Part shown: positions 1-7,595 of the stretch, in pieces | Position numbering within the stretch: the first letter of the stretch is position 1 | Layout: each line of letters begins with the position of its first letter | NCBI RefSeq assembly: GCF_905220705.1 | Contig: NZ_CAJNAT010000050.1 | Span: 1-33,477, forward strand | DNA length: 33,477 nt | Reading direction: 5' to 3' | Source: Paraburkholderia domus | GTDB taxonomy: Bacteria; Pseudomonadota; Gammaproteobacteria; Burkholderiales; Burkholderiaceae | Translations under genes and position numbers: made by a program | The notes under the pieces: generated by a model | What the model was told of the DNA's origin: nothing | The model's database searches: none | Seen by the model: the letters and a program-made list of their open reading frames with translations, nothing else

Positions 1-47
1 CAGCATCGCGGCGCTCAGACGCCGCGCGTCCGCGCTTGGTTTCCAGA

Positions 48-353
48 TCATTCCCGACACGAAAACGGCCTGAAAACCACCCGTACTTCCATGCGATGTT
101 TCTCGAGAGCGTCGTAGAAAGTCTCGTCGGAGACTTCAAGCCAGTTGCGCAAACGTGCGCCACTTGCATCGCTCCATGGAATGCCCGAAGCATGCACGCG
201 CGCACCGGGCGCCTGGCCGATGATCAGAATGCGCGAATCGGTAGACGCCACAACGACGGGCCGCGGCGCATGCGGCAGCACCGGCGCGCATATCGTACAG
301 GCGCGAATGTCCTGCAATAACGCGTTCAGTAAAATAGGTTTCCTTGCGGTCAT
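48..353 (-). pseudogene. Truncated uracil-DNA glycosylase family protein (N-terminal half)
   Basis: This 101-aa reading frame begins like the small uracil-DNA glycosylases of the family-4/5-like superfamily, which excise uracil from DNA. It has paired cysteines (CTIC near residues 19-22), the motif ILIIGQAPG near residues 43-51, and GIPWSDASGARLRNWL followed by DETFYD. Family members are usually about 190-200 residues and continue with a segment like IAIVPMGFCYPG. Here homology stops after FYDA and the frame ends in an unrelated 20-residue tail. I translated all three minus-strand frames from about 125 to 1 and found no continuation, so a single frameshift does not explain it; a deletion or rearrangement near 105-125 does. 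The gene is 25 nt downstream of the methyltransferase gene on the same strand. Identity of the fragment is fairly secure; its non-functionality is inferred. Confidence 0.6.
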
Positions 354-378
354 ACCAAGGCGTGGGTCGGGATTTAGT

Positions 379-1482
379 TTAGCGCTTCACAAACCGATAG
401 TGTCCCACGCCCCACTCGTTCCCATTCGCGTAGCCGAACAACTCGGCCACGGCCATGTAGAACATCCGCCAGCGCTGAAGCCACACAGCCGCATCGCGCG
501 CACCATACGTATCGACCAGCATCGGCATCACCCGGTCACGTGCCGTATCGAGGGCGGCGAGCCAATGATTCGCCGTGAGTTCGTAATGCGTGCCGCTCGC
601 CCACCACTGACGCTCCATCCGCAGATCGTCCTGAAAGTTCAACAGGAGCGCTTCAGAGGGCATCGTGCCACCGGTGAAAAAGTACTTCGACATCCAGTCA
701 CTGCCGTCCTGCACCTGAAAGTGATATGCAAGCGTGCGATGCACGAAGATATGCACGAACAGCTTCGCCTCATCGCGCATCCAGCGTGAAATCTTGGCGA
801 GCAGCAGCCCGTAGTTCTTCATATGCTCGAACATCTCGATCGACATCACACGATCGAAACCGCCGCCAAGCTGCGCTTCGTCGAACTCGAAATCGACGAC
901 ATTGCCCGTGACCACCGAAAGGTTGTGCAAGCCGCGTTCCGCCGCACGCGCTTCGATGAATACGCGCTGCCCATGCGAATTCGACAGCGCGACGATCTGT
1001 GCGCGCGGATAACGCGCTGCCAGCCACAACGACAACGAGCCCCACCCGCAACCGAGATCGAGAATCCGCTGACCGTCGGCCAGTTCCGCGGGTTCGGCGT
1101 AACGCTCGAGCATCGCCATTTCGGCTTGCGCGAGCGTCTCGTTGCCAGTTGGGTACAAACAGCATGAATACTTTAGATGCGGTCCGAGATGCGCATGGAA
1201 GAACGACGCCGGCACCTCGTAATGCTGCGTGTTGGCCGCTTGCGTTTCGACGGCAATCGGACTCGCGCGCAAGTCGTCCAGCAGACGGGTGAGCCGTTGC
1301 GCGCGCAACTCGCCGTTGTCGATCGCTTCGTCGCGCAAGCGCTGGCGCATCAGTTGACGCATGCCGAAGCGGATCAGGCTGTCGGGCAGCCAGCCGCGTT
1401 CGCAGCCCAGGATCAGCCAGCCGCCGCACGGTTCAGCGGGTGACGGCGGTGGCATCGTATGGTCGGTGGTGGAAAGGCTCAT
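379..1482 (-). CDS. Cyclopropane-fatty-acyl-phospholipid synthase family SAM-dependent methyltransferase
   Basis: A 367-aa protein of the cyclopropane-fatty-acid synthase (CFAS) family, which transfers a methyl group from S-adenosylmethionine to unsaturated acyl chains of membrane phospholipids. The family signature QHYEVPASFF lies near residues 86-95, YSCCLYP near 105-111, and the SAM-binding glycine-rich motif LDLGCGWGS near 141-149. MSIEMFEHM is the usual acidic segment further on. It is slightly shorter than E. coli Cfa (about 380 aa) at the N-terminus, so it may be a CFA-like enzyme with another lipid substrate. It lies 67 nt downstream of a DUF1295 gene on the same strand; this pairing of a CFAS-like enzyme with a DUF1295 membrane protein recurs in proteobacteria and suggests a joint role in modifying membrane acyl chains. 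Exact product unknown. Confidence 0.85.
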   Translation of the reverse strand: MSLSTTDHTMPPPSPAEPCGGWLILGCERGWLPDSLIRFGMRQLMRQRLRDEAIDNGELRAQRLTRLLDDLRASPIAVETQAANTQHYEVPASFFHAHLGPHLKYSCCLYPTGNETLAQAEMAMLERYAEPAELADGQRILDLGCGWGSLSLWLAARYPRAQIVALSNSHGQRVFIEARAAERGLHNLSVVTGNVVDFEFDEAQLGGGFDRVMSIEMFEHMKNYGLLLAKISRWMRDEAKLFVHIFVHRTLAYHFQVQDGSDWMSKYFFTGGTMPSEALLLNFQDDLRMERQWWASGTHYELTANHWLAALDTARDRVMPMLVDTYGARDAAVWLQRWRMFYMAVAELFGYANGNEWGVGHYRFVKR

Positions 1483-1549
1483 GAGGCTGACTCCCTATCG
1501 TTCGCTCTGGACTTTTCTGAACATTCGCGCGCGCCTTGGCTAGCTCATC

Positions 1550-2326
1550 TCAATGCCGCGGCGGCCACGGAATCAACGCGCTGGTCGTGCGCATGTACTC
1601 CGCGTAACCGGCACGCCGTTTAGCCATGCTTTCTTCGAGCAGTGGGATGCCGGAGAGCTTCAGCAGCAAAAACGCCATCAGCGCCGGCGGCAACAACGTG
1701 AACCAACCCCAGGGCGTGTCGATCGACAGCGCGATGTAAGCGACCCAATGCACGCATTCAAAGAAGTAATTCGGATGCCGCGAATAGCGCCACAAACCGA
1801 CACGGCACACGGTGTTGTGATTGGCCGGGTCTTGCGCAAAGCGTTTTAGCTGCCGGTCCGCGATACCTTCGCCGGATACCGAGACGATCCACACCACGAC
1901 CGCCAGCACGATCCAGCCGCCGGCCGGTGGGCCGCTCCGGTACGACGGCACCAGAAATGCAATCGAAAGCAGCATCGAGACCACGACTTGCACCTGGAAA
2001 AACCAGAACATCTTGCTGGCTGCCTTGTCGCCCCATTCTTCGCGGAAGCGGCGATAGCGCGCGTCTTCAGGCTTGCCGTAATTGCGTTTCCACAGATGCG
2101 TACCGAGCCGCGCGCCCCAAACCAGACCGCCCAGCGCAGTCAGTGCACGCGACGCCGGGTCGCCATTGCTGAGCACGGCGTAGAGCACCGCAACCAGGCC
2201 GAGCGAAAAGGCCCAGACCGGGTCGACCATGCCGGCGTTCCCGGTCTTCAATTGCCATACCCAGACGGCGCTGAAGATCACGACGAGCCCCAGCAGGGCG
2301 ATCGCGGCGGCGACAAGTGGCGGCAT
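1550..2326 (-). CDS. DUF1295 domain-containing membrane protein (steroid 5-alpha-reductase-like fold)
   Basis: A 258-aa integral membrane protein with about six hydrophobic segments, starting with a long one at residues 3-25. The C-terminal half has LWRYSRHPNYFFE followed by a hydrophobic helix and a late GIPLLEESMAKRR segment. These are hallmarks of DUF1295 / steroid 5-alpha-reductase-like proteins, in which the R-HPNY motif is thought to sit near the NADPH site. Reductase activity on a lipid substrate is therefore plausible but unproven. It heads a three-gene minus-strand run with the CFAS-like methyltransferase and the UDG remnant. The ATG at 2326 has only a weak GAG upstream. The region upstream is shared with the divergent DMT transporter. 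Confidence 0.85.
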   Translation of the reverse strand: MPPLVAAAIALLGLVVIFSAVWVWQLKTGNAGMVDPVWAFSLGLVAVLYAVLSNGDPASRALTALGGLVWGARLGTHLWKRNYGKPEDARYRRFREEWGDKAASKMFWFFQVQVVVSMLLSIAFLVPSYRSGPPAGGWIVLAVVVWIVSVSGEGIADRQLKRFAQDPANHNTVCRVGLWRYSRHPNYFFECVHWVAYIALSIDTPWGWFTLLPPALMAFLLLKLSGIPLLEESMAKRRAGYAEYMRTTSALIPWPPRH

Positions 2327-2416
2327 GGGTTTCTCGTTCGAAAGCGATGCGGGTTATACGCGGTAAGGGCGCGATCGGATGCGGCGGCACAGACGAAACA
2401 CCGCATGGTGATGGCC

Positions 2417-2450
2417 TCGAACGTAGCGGTAATAAGCGTATTACGTTCGA
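2417..2450. repeat. Perfect 9-bp inverted repeat in the divergent intergenic region
   Basis: TCGAACGTA at 2417-2425 and its exact complement TACGTTCGA at 2442-2450 flank a 16-nt spacer that is itself partly symmetric (TAATAAGCGTATTA). It lies between the divergent DUF1295 and DMT genes, about 90 nt upstream of the first and 125 nt upstream of the second. It could be an operator or a hairpin. No poly-T follows on either strand, which argues against an intrinsic terminator. Confidence 0.45.
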
Positions 2451-2574
2451 CGGGGCCAGATGGATGCGCGCGGGCGGGATTCCAGTCCGAACGCCTGTTC
2501 AGCAGAGCGCAGGCGTGCGCGGCCCAATAGCGGTATCGTGTCGGCAACGCCCACACCCGCCGAAGTGTCCGCTC

Positions 2575-3639
2575 ATGCCTACCCGCTTCAACGCAGCTTT
2601 CACCGCGCTGCTCGCCGCCGCCCTGTTCGGCGCGACCACGCCGCTCGCCAAGGCGCTGCTCGGCTCGCTGTCGCCGTTTCTGCTGGCCGGACTGTTCTAT
2701 CTCGGCAGCGGTGCCGGCCTAGCCGCCGTGATTCTGGCGCGCCGCCTGAAAGGTCACGCAGACGGGCAACCGGTCAGTCACAACCATTTCCCGCTGCGCG
2801 AAGTACCGTGGCTCGCCGGTGCAATCGTGGCTGGCGGCGTCGCGGGGCCGGCGCTGTTGATGCTGGGTCTGAAGACGACGCCGGCCGCCACCGGTTCGCT
2901 GCTGCTGAATCTCGAAGGCGTATTCACCGCGCTGATCGCGTGGATCGTGTTTCGCGAGAACGTCGACATTCAGGTGTTCCTGGGCATGGCCGCGATCGTT
3001 GCGGGCGGCGTGGCATTGTCGTGGCAGCCGGGCGCGGCCGGCCTGCCGCCCGGCACGCTGCTGCTGATCGGCGCCTGCGCATGCTGGGCAGTCGACAACA
3101 ATCTCACACGCAAGGTGTCGACTCACGACGCCATGTTCATTGCCTGCATAAAAGGTCTCGTGGCCGGTTCGGTCAACGTGACGCTCGCGCTCACCCTTGG
3201 CGCCGCATGGCCTAAGGCCGCGACTATCGCGCTCGCCATGCTGACGGGGTTCGCGGGCTACGGCGTGAGTCTCGTGCTGTTCGTCGTCGCGCTGCGCAAT
3301 CTCGGCACCGCGCGTACCGGTGCTTATTTCTCCGTCGCGCCGCTATTTGGCGTGACCTTGTCGTGGCTGCTATGGCCGGAGATGCCGCCGCCGCTGTTCT
3401 GGGTGGCCGCCGCCCTGATGACGCTGGGTGTCTGGCTGCACATCCGGGAACGTCACGAGCATCCGCACACGCACCATCCGCTGGACCACACGCATCGCCA
3501 TCGGCACGACGCGCATCACCAGCACGAGCATGATTTCGCGTGGGACGGCGACGAGCCGCACACGCATCCGCATTCCCATGCGCCGATCACGCATGCGCAC
3601 GCGCATTTCCCAGATATTCATCACCGGCATACACATTGA
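2575..3639 (+). CDS. EamA/DMT-family transporter with histidine-rich C-terminal tail
   Basis: A 354-aa inner-membrane protein of the drug/metabolite transporter superfamily with about ten hydrophobic segments arranged as two EamA repeats. Examples are FTALLAAALFGATTPLAKALL in repeat 1 and LLLIGACACWAVDNNLTRK in repeat 2. I chose the ATG at 2575 because the membrane protein begins directly there; the frame is open upstream to 2317, but that extension is low-complexity and crosses the intergenic inverted repeat. The last 65 or so residues are cytosolic-looking and extremely histidine-rich (HEHPHTHHPLDHTHRHRHD and later HTHPHSHAPITHAHAH). Such tails are known as metal-binding segments in metal transporters and chaperones but are not part of the EamA fold. 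The substrate is unknown; a link to Ni, Zn, Co or Cu is inferred from the tail only. Confidence 0.85.
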   Translation: MPTRFNAAFTALLAAALFGATTPLAKALLGSLSPFLLAGLFYLGSGAGLAAVILARRLKGHADGQPVSHNHFPLREVPWLAGAIVAGGVAGPALLMLGLKTTPAATGSLLLNLEGVFTALIAWIVFRENVDIQVFLGMAAIVAGGVALSWQPGAAGLPPGTLLLIGACACWAVDNNLTRKVSTHDAMFIACIKGLVAGSVNVTLALTLGAAWPKAATIALAMLTGFAGYGVSLVLFVVALRNLGTARTGAYFSVAPLFGVTLSWLLWPEMPPPLFWVAAALMTLGVWLHIRERHEHPHTHHPLDHTHRHRHDAHHQHEHDFAWDGDEPHTHPHSHAPITHAHAHFPDIHHRHTH

Positions 3640-3825
3640 TTTCTCGCCTCACCGCGTGGTGCTGGCGCTTGCTGCAGTGCAAGACAAAAATCTCTGTGGA
3701 ACGCTTCATACGATAGATTGATTCAATTGGCATCGCGGCCGATCGCATCCTCTAATGAAACTCCTGTCGTGCGCGCCCGTTCCCGATCACCCCGCCTGTC
3801 AACCCCGCCTGCCCCGGAGATATCT

Positions 3826-4029
3826 ATGTCCCAACCCGAGCCTAATGTCGACGAAGTGGTGAGAAGCATCGCAGAGGAAACCGACACGCCCACAGAAACG
3901 GTCTCGAAGATGTATGCGGACACACTCGCCGACTACCGGCACGAAGCGCGTGTATTCGATTACGTGCCGCTGTTCGCCGCGAAGAAAGTACGCGACAAAC
4001 TGCGCCATACGTCGAAACACAAACACTGA
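3826..4029 (+). CDS. DUF3562 domain-containing small protein
   Basis: A 67-aa protein resembling the DUF3562 family that I know from Burkholderiaceae. It has VRSIAEETDTPTETVSKMY near residues 12-30, an alanine/arginine-rich middle, and FDYVPLFAAKKVRDKLR near the end. The ATG at 3826 is preceded by GGAGA at 3816-3820. The frame is open further upstream to 3718, but the Shine-Dalgarno and the domain boundary support 3826. The family has no established function; it is small, soluble and probably helical. It lies alone between the DMT exporter (about 190 nt upstream, nothing coding in the gap) and the FAD oxidoreductase. Confidence 0.75.
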   Translation: MSQPEPNVDEVVRSIAEETDTPTETVSKMYADTLADYRHEARVFDYVPLFAAKKVRDKLRHTSKHKH

Positions 4030-4176
4030 TACGGCGGCGCGCGGAGACCACCGCCTGCTTGATAGCACTCCGGATCGACCCCGCTGGCTCGCATGGCGAT
4101 TCGCCAGAACGCGTACCGATTTATTTTTCGCACTGCTAGACTCTGACCCGGATACATCGTCTGGGGGGAAGATGGC

Positions 4177-5280
4177 ATGCGGGTGACAATCGTAGGCGCG
4201 GGTATTGCCGGCTTGAGCACAGCATGGTCGCTCACGAAGCTGGGACACGACATCACGCTGATCGAGCAGAGCTCGATTCCCAATCCACTCGCCGCCTCGG
4301 GCGACCGGCATCGCATGATGCGTCGCGCCTATGGCGATGCCGACGGTTACGCGCGCACCATCGCCGAAGCGTTCGATAGCTGGGATCTGCTGTGGAATGA
4401 CCTGGGCGTATCCCACTATGCGAATTGCGGCGTGCTCGGCATTTCGCAACGCGCAGGCGATGGCGCCGAGCTATTCCGCACCGGCCTCGACCGGATGAAA
4501 TTCGACTATGAGCGGCTCGACCCGCTTGATGCGGCCGAGCGCTATCCGTTTCTCGATCCCGCCACCTTTCGCTACGCTTACCTCGATCACGATGGCGGTG
4601 CGTTGTTTAGCGAACGCATCGCACACGACATGAAAGCATGGCTCAAGATGCGCGGCGCGGAGATTCGCACCCACGCCAAGGTGCTCACTGTCGATGCACA
4701 CGCAGCCTCCGTGCGGACCGAGGACGACACCGTCATTCGTGCCGACCGGCTCGTGGTCACCGCCGGTGCGTGGACACTGCAACTGCTCCCCGCGCTCGCC
4801 GAAAATCTGATGACTTATCGCAACGCGGTCGCTTATATGGAGCCGCCCGCGGATCTGGAGGACGCCTGGTCGAATGCGCCCGCAATCGTCGATATTGGTG
4901 GCGATAGCGGCGCTTACGTGCTGCCGCCCATCGACGGCATCGGGCTGAAGTTCGGCGCTGGCGTGCACAAATCACCTGCGCCTGATCCGGATGCCAATCG
5001 TGTCGCGTCGCCCGGGGAAGGCGACCGTCTGCGCCGGTTGTTTTCACCGCCGTTCAGCCGCATCGACGAATATACGGTTACCGAAATAAAAACCTGCGCC
5101 TACACGTTCACTGCGGACAACCGCTTCTTTTCGAAGCGTATCGGCAACTCGCTAGTCGTATCGGCATGCTCGGGCCACGGCTATAAATTCGGCGCGGCAG
5201 TCGGGCGCCGGATCGCACAAGCGCTGGATACCGATGACGACGTCACGCTCGCGCATTGGCTCAGAGCGGAAACGGTCTAG
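4177..5280 (+). CDS. FAD-dependent oxidoreductase (DAO family, monomeric sarcosine oxidase-like)
   Basis: A 367-aa flavoprotein. The N-terminal dinucleotide-binding motif GAGIAGLSTAWSL (G7-G12) leads to an acidic residue ending strand 2 (TLIEQ), as in D-amino-acid-oxidase-fold enzymes such as monomeric sarcosine oxidase or N-methyltryptophan oxidase. RLVVTAGAWTLQLLPAL near residues 190-206 is the typical second FAD segment, and SACSGHGYKFGAAVGRRIA near the C-terminus is the flavin-closing motif seen in sarcosine oxidases. A purine-rich GGGGGGAAG lies just upstream of the ATG at 4177. It probably oxidises a secondary amine or N-methyl amino acid, producing H2O2; the substrate cannot be read from sequence. 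It converges on the MocR regulator with only 10 nt between stops. Confidence 0.85.
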   Translation: MRVTIVGAGIAGLSTAWSLTKLGHDITLIEQSSIPNPLAASGDRHRMMRRAYGDADGYARTIAEAFDSWDLLWNDLGVSHYANCGVLGISQRAGDGAELFRTGLDRMKFDYERLDPLDAAERYPFLDPATFRYAYLDHDGGALFSERIAHDMKAWLKMRGAEIRTHAKVLTVDAHAASVRTEDDTVIRADRLVVTAGAWTLQLLPALAENLMTYRNAVAYMEPPADLEDAWSNAPAIVDIGGDSGAYVLPPIDGIGLKFGAGVHKSPAPDPDANRVASPGEGDRLRRLFSPPFSRIDEYTVTEIKTCAYTFTADNRFFSKRIGNSLVVSACSGHGYKFGAAVGRRIAQALDTDDDVTLAHWLRAETV

Positions 5281-5290
5281 CCTGCTTTCT

Positions 5291-6808
5291 TCACAACAAT
5301 TGGCGTTCGCGGTCCAGGCCGCGCACGACGGCGGCGAGCCGCGCCACCAGCGCGTCCGCTTCGTGCGGTTTGATACCTGCATAGCCCAGCATGAAGCCGT
5401 TGTAGCGCGCGGCGTCTTTAGCAGGTGGCTGGCAGAACGCGCTCAGCGCGGCGATATGCAAGCCGTGCTCGCGTGTCGCGACGCTCACGTCCTGGTCGCG
5501 CAGCGGCGCATCGAGCCGCACGGTCAGATGCATGCCGCCTTCGTCCGACGAGACCGTCACCAGGTCGCCCATATGCCGCTCGATCGCATTCACCAATGCG
5601 CTGCGGCGCTGCTGATAAAGACGCCGCATGCGCCGCAGATGCCGCGCGTATTTCCCGCTGTCGATGAAATCCGCCAACGCAATCTGTTCCGCCACGCGCC
5701 CTTGGCGTGCGATTTCGCTGAGCGCCTCGCCGATGGCCGCGACGAGATGCGCCGGCACCACCATGAAGCCCATACGCAGCGCCGGAAACATCGTCTTGCT
5801 GAACGTGCCGAGGTAAATCACCGGCGTGTCGGCCGCGAGGCCCTGAATCGACGGCAACGGCGGACCGCTGTGGCGCAGTTCGCTGTCGTAGTCGTCTTCG
5901 ATGATCCACGCACCGCGCGCGACTGCGTTCTCGATGATCGACCAGCGCCGCTCCAGACTCAGCACGCTGCCGAGCGGATATTGATGCGAGGGCGTGATGT
6001 ACATCAGGCGCGGCGGCGTCTGTTCCCAGTGATCAGGCGTCGGCGCCATGCCGGCGGCATCGACGGGAATCGGCACCAGTTGCAAACCGGCGGCCTGAAA
6101 CGCAGCCTTCGCGCCGTGATAGCCGGGGTCCTCCACCCAGATACTGTCGCCGGGGTCCGCCAGTATGCAGGCACATAGATCGAGACTCGCCTGCGTGCCC
6201 GAGGTGATGAACACCTGCTCCGGCGAACACCGCACGCCGCGCGACACGCGTACGTATTCCGCAATTGAGCGACGCAACGCGGGGTGTCCCGAGTTATTGC
6301 CATAGCCAAGTTCGCTCGGCTTGACGGAGCGCCATGCGCGCTCCATCGAAGCACGCCATTGCGCGAGCGGGAATTCATCGAGCGCGGGCACGCCGGGACG
6401 AAACGGCGTGGGATCGTCGGGGCTCGTTCGCTCGCGCGGCAGATTGGAGACGCGGCGCGACAGGCGGCTTTCAGGCGTCTGCACGCTGCCGCTTGCTGCG
6501 GAGATCGAAGCACCCGAACCGCTCACCATGCTGACGATGGAACCATGCCGGCTCGCCGTGATGAAACCCTCGTCGGTGAGGCGCTCGTAGGCGTAGAGCA
6601 CCGAGTTGCGCGCAATGCCCAATTGTTCGGCGAGCGCTCGCGTGGCGAGAAGACGGCTGCCGTGGCGGATATCGCCATCGAGAATCGCGCGGCGCAGACT
6701 CTCGTAGAGCAAGTCCTGCTGCGTGAGCTTGCGCCCACCCATTGCGCGCTCGACGTTTGACATCAACAGGCCGTAGTCCAAATTCGTGGCTCCAAATTCT
6801 GATCGCAT
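5291..6808 (-). CDS. MocR-type transcriptional regulator (GntR winged HTH fused to class-I aminotransferase domain)
   Basis: A protein of about 500 aa. Residues about 25-95 form a GntR-type winged helix-turn-helix (LLATRALAEQLGIARNSVLYAYERL). A linker follows, then from about residue 135 a fold-type-I aminotransferase-like domain with GYGNNSGHPALRRSIAEYV, WIIEDDYDSELR, and the PLP-lysine segment GTFSKTMFPALRMGF (lysine near 338). MocR proteins such as PdxR, GabR and TauR use PLP as effector sensor and usually control vitamin B6, GABA or taurine genes; which applies here is not evident. The start is uncertain: ATG 6808 or ATG 6763 (MSNVERAMGG), neither with a good Shine-Dalgarno. The upstream start would place operator-like repeats inside the coding region. 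It diverges from the GNAT gene, its most likely target. Confidence 0.87.
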   Translation of the reverse strand: MRSEFGATNLDYGLLMSNVERAMGGRKLTQQDLLYESLRRAILDGDIRHGSRLLATRALAEQLGIARNSVLYAYERLTDEGFITASRHGSIVSMVSGSGASISAASGSVQTPESRLSRRVSNLPRERTSPDDPTPFRPGVPALDEFPLAQWRASMERAWRSVKPSELGYGNNSGHPALRRSIAEYVRVSRGVRCSPEQVFITSGTQASLDLCACILADPGDSIWVEDPGYHGAKAAFQAAGLQLVPIPVDAAGMAPTPDHWEQTPPRLMYITPSHQYPLGSVLSLERRWSIIENAVARGAWIIEDDYDSELRHSGPPLPSIQGLAADTPVIYLGTFSKTMFPALRMGFMVVPAHLVAAIGEALSEIARQGRVAEQIALADFIDSGKYARHLRRMRRLYQQRRSALVNAIERHMGDLVTVSSDEGGMHLTVRLDAPLRDQDVSVATREHGLHIAALSAFCQPPAKDAARYNGFMLGYAGIKPHEADALVARLAAVVRGLDRERQLL

Positions 6809-6839
6809 TGTGGAGCTAACAATGGTGCCACAAATTTCT
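6786..6839. promoter_or_regulatory. Candidate MocR operator: direct repeats plus inverted copy
   Basis: GTGGCTCCAAATTCT at 6786-6800 and GTGCCACAAATTTCT at 6825-6839 form an imperfect direct repeat 39 bp apart, about four helical turns. An oppositely oriented relative, TTGTGGAGC at 6808-6816, lies between them. MocR regulators are known to bind direct repeats with DNA bending, and these sit between the regulator and the divergent GNAT gene. Binding is inferred. Confidence 0.45.
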
Positions 6840-6938
6840 TATGCTGACGGTTTGCGCGGCCGTCTATGCCTGTTCGACTCAACCTTAGCGGCGGCGATCC
6901 GCTCGCCCGCAACCATAAGCAAACAAGGAGCCACACCC

Positions 6939-7400
6939 ATGTCCGAAGCGATTCAAATCCGCCCCGCCACACCCGCCGACTTCGACGCTTGGCTGCCGCT
7001 GTGGGACGCCTACAACGCGTTCTACGGCCGCTCGGGCGAAACGGCATTGCCGCGCGAGATCACACAGGTCACGTGGGGGCGTTTCTTCGACAGCTACGAG
7101 CCGATGCACGCAATGGTCGCCGAGCGCAACGGCCAGTTGCTGGGTCTCGTGCACTTCCTGTATCACCGTCACACCACCATGGTGGCGCCGACCTGTTACC
7201 TGCAAGATCTCTACACGCTGGAGGCGGAGCGCGGTAAAGGTGTCGGCCGTGCGTTGATCGAAGCGGTGTATGCGCGGGCCAAGGCTGACGGTTTGCAGCG
7301 GGTTTACTGGCAAACGCATGAGACGAATCACACGGCGATGAAGCTGTACGACAAGGTCGCCGAGCATTCCGGCTTCGTGGTGTACCGCAAGGCGTTGTGA
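6939..7400 (+). CDS. GNAT family N-acetyltransferase
   Basis: A 153-aa acetyltransferase spanning a whole GNAT domain. IQIRPATPADFDAWLPLW is the typical first strand and helix, CYLQDLYTLEAERGKGVGRAL (about residues 87-107) carries the acetyl-CoA pyrophosphate-binding R-GKGVGRAL loop, and WQTHETNHTAMKLYDKV near 128-144 is the usual C-terminal motif. It transfers acetyl from acetyl-CoA to an amine; the acceptor is unknown. ATG 6939 is preceded by AAGGAG at 6925-6930. It is transcribed divergently from the MocR regulator and probably controlled by it. Confidence 0.9.
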   Translation: MSEAIQIRPATPADFDAWLPLWDAYNAFYGRSGETALPREITQVTWGRFFDSYEPMHAMVAERNGQLLGLVHFLYHRHTTMVAPTCYLQDLYTLEAERGKGVGRALIEAVYARAKADGLQRVYWQTHETNHTAMKLYDKVAEHSGFVVYRKAL

Positions 7401-7408
7401 CGTCGAAC

Positions 7409-7428
7409 AAAAAGCTCGCCTAGCAAGC
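7409..7428 (-). terminator. Second intrinsic terminator, minus strand
   Basis: Read on the minus strand: a 6-bp stem (GCTTGC / GCGAGC, complement of 7414-7428, with one G-U pair) and a 3-nt loop, followed by five Ts (7413-7409). It lies downstream of a first terminator at 7501-7531 and would catch read-through from the catabolic operon before it runs into the convergent GNAT gene. Confidence 0.5.
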
Positions 7429-7500
7429 GTTCGCCTCCCCTCTCCGCGCCGCCACCCACGTGCAGCGCAAAGCCACGCGTAGCGGCAAACCTCACGCCCC

Positions 7501-7531
7501 CAAAAACAAAAGGCGCACCACCCGGTGTGCC
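7501..7531 (-). terminator. Intrinsic terminator of the 14-gene catabolic operon
   Basis: GGCGCACC (7512-7519), loop ACCC, GGTGTGCC (7524-7531) form an 8-bp stem with one wobble pair. On the minus strand it is followed by a T-rich tract (complement of the A-rich 7501-7511). It is placed 65 nt after the stop of the MFS gene, the last gene of the operon. The rest of 7429-7595 holds no gene I can support. Confidence 0.7.
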
Positions 7532-7595
7532 CTTCGTCTCCCTGCCATTGCGGTACTACATCAACCGCCCACCAAACTCATCACCCCAAAAAGCA

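Noticed and set aside
2317..2574. Upstream extension of the DMT transporter frame
   Set aside because: It overlaps the DUF1295 start and the intergenic inverted repeat, and the encoded sequence has no transporter features.
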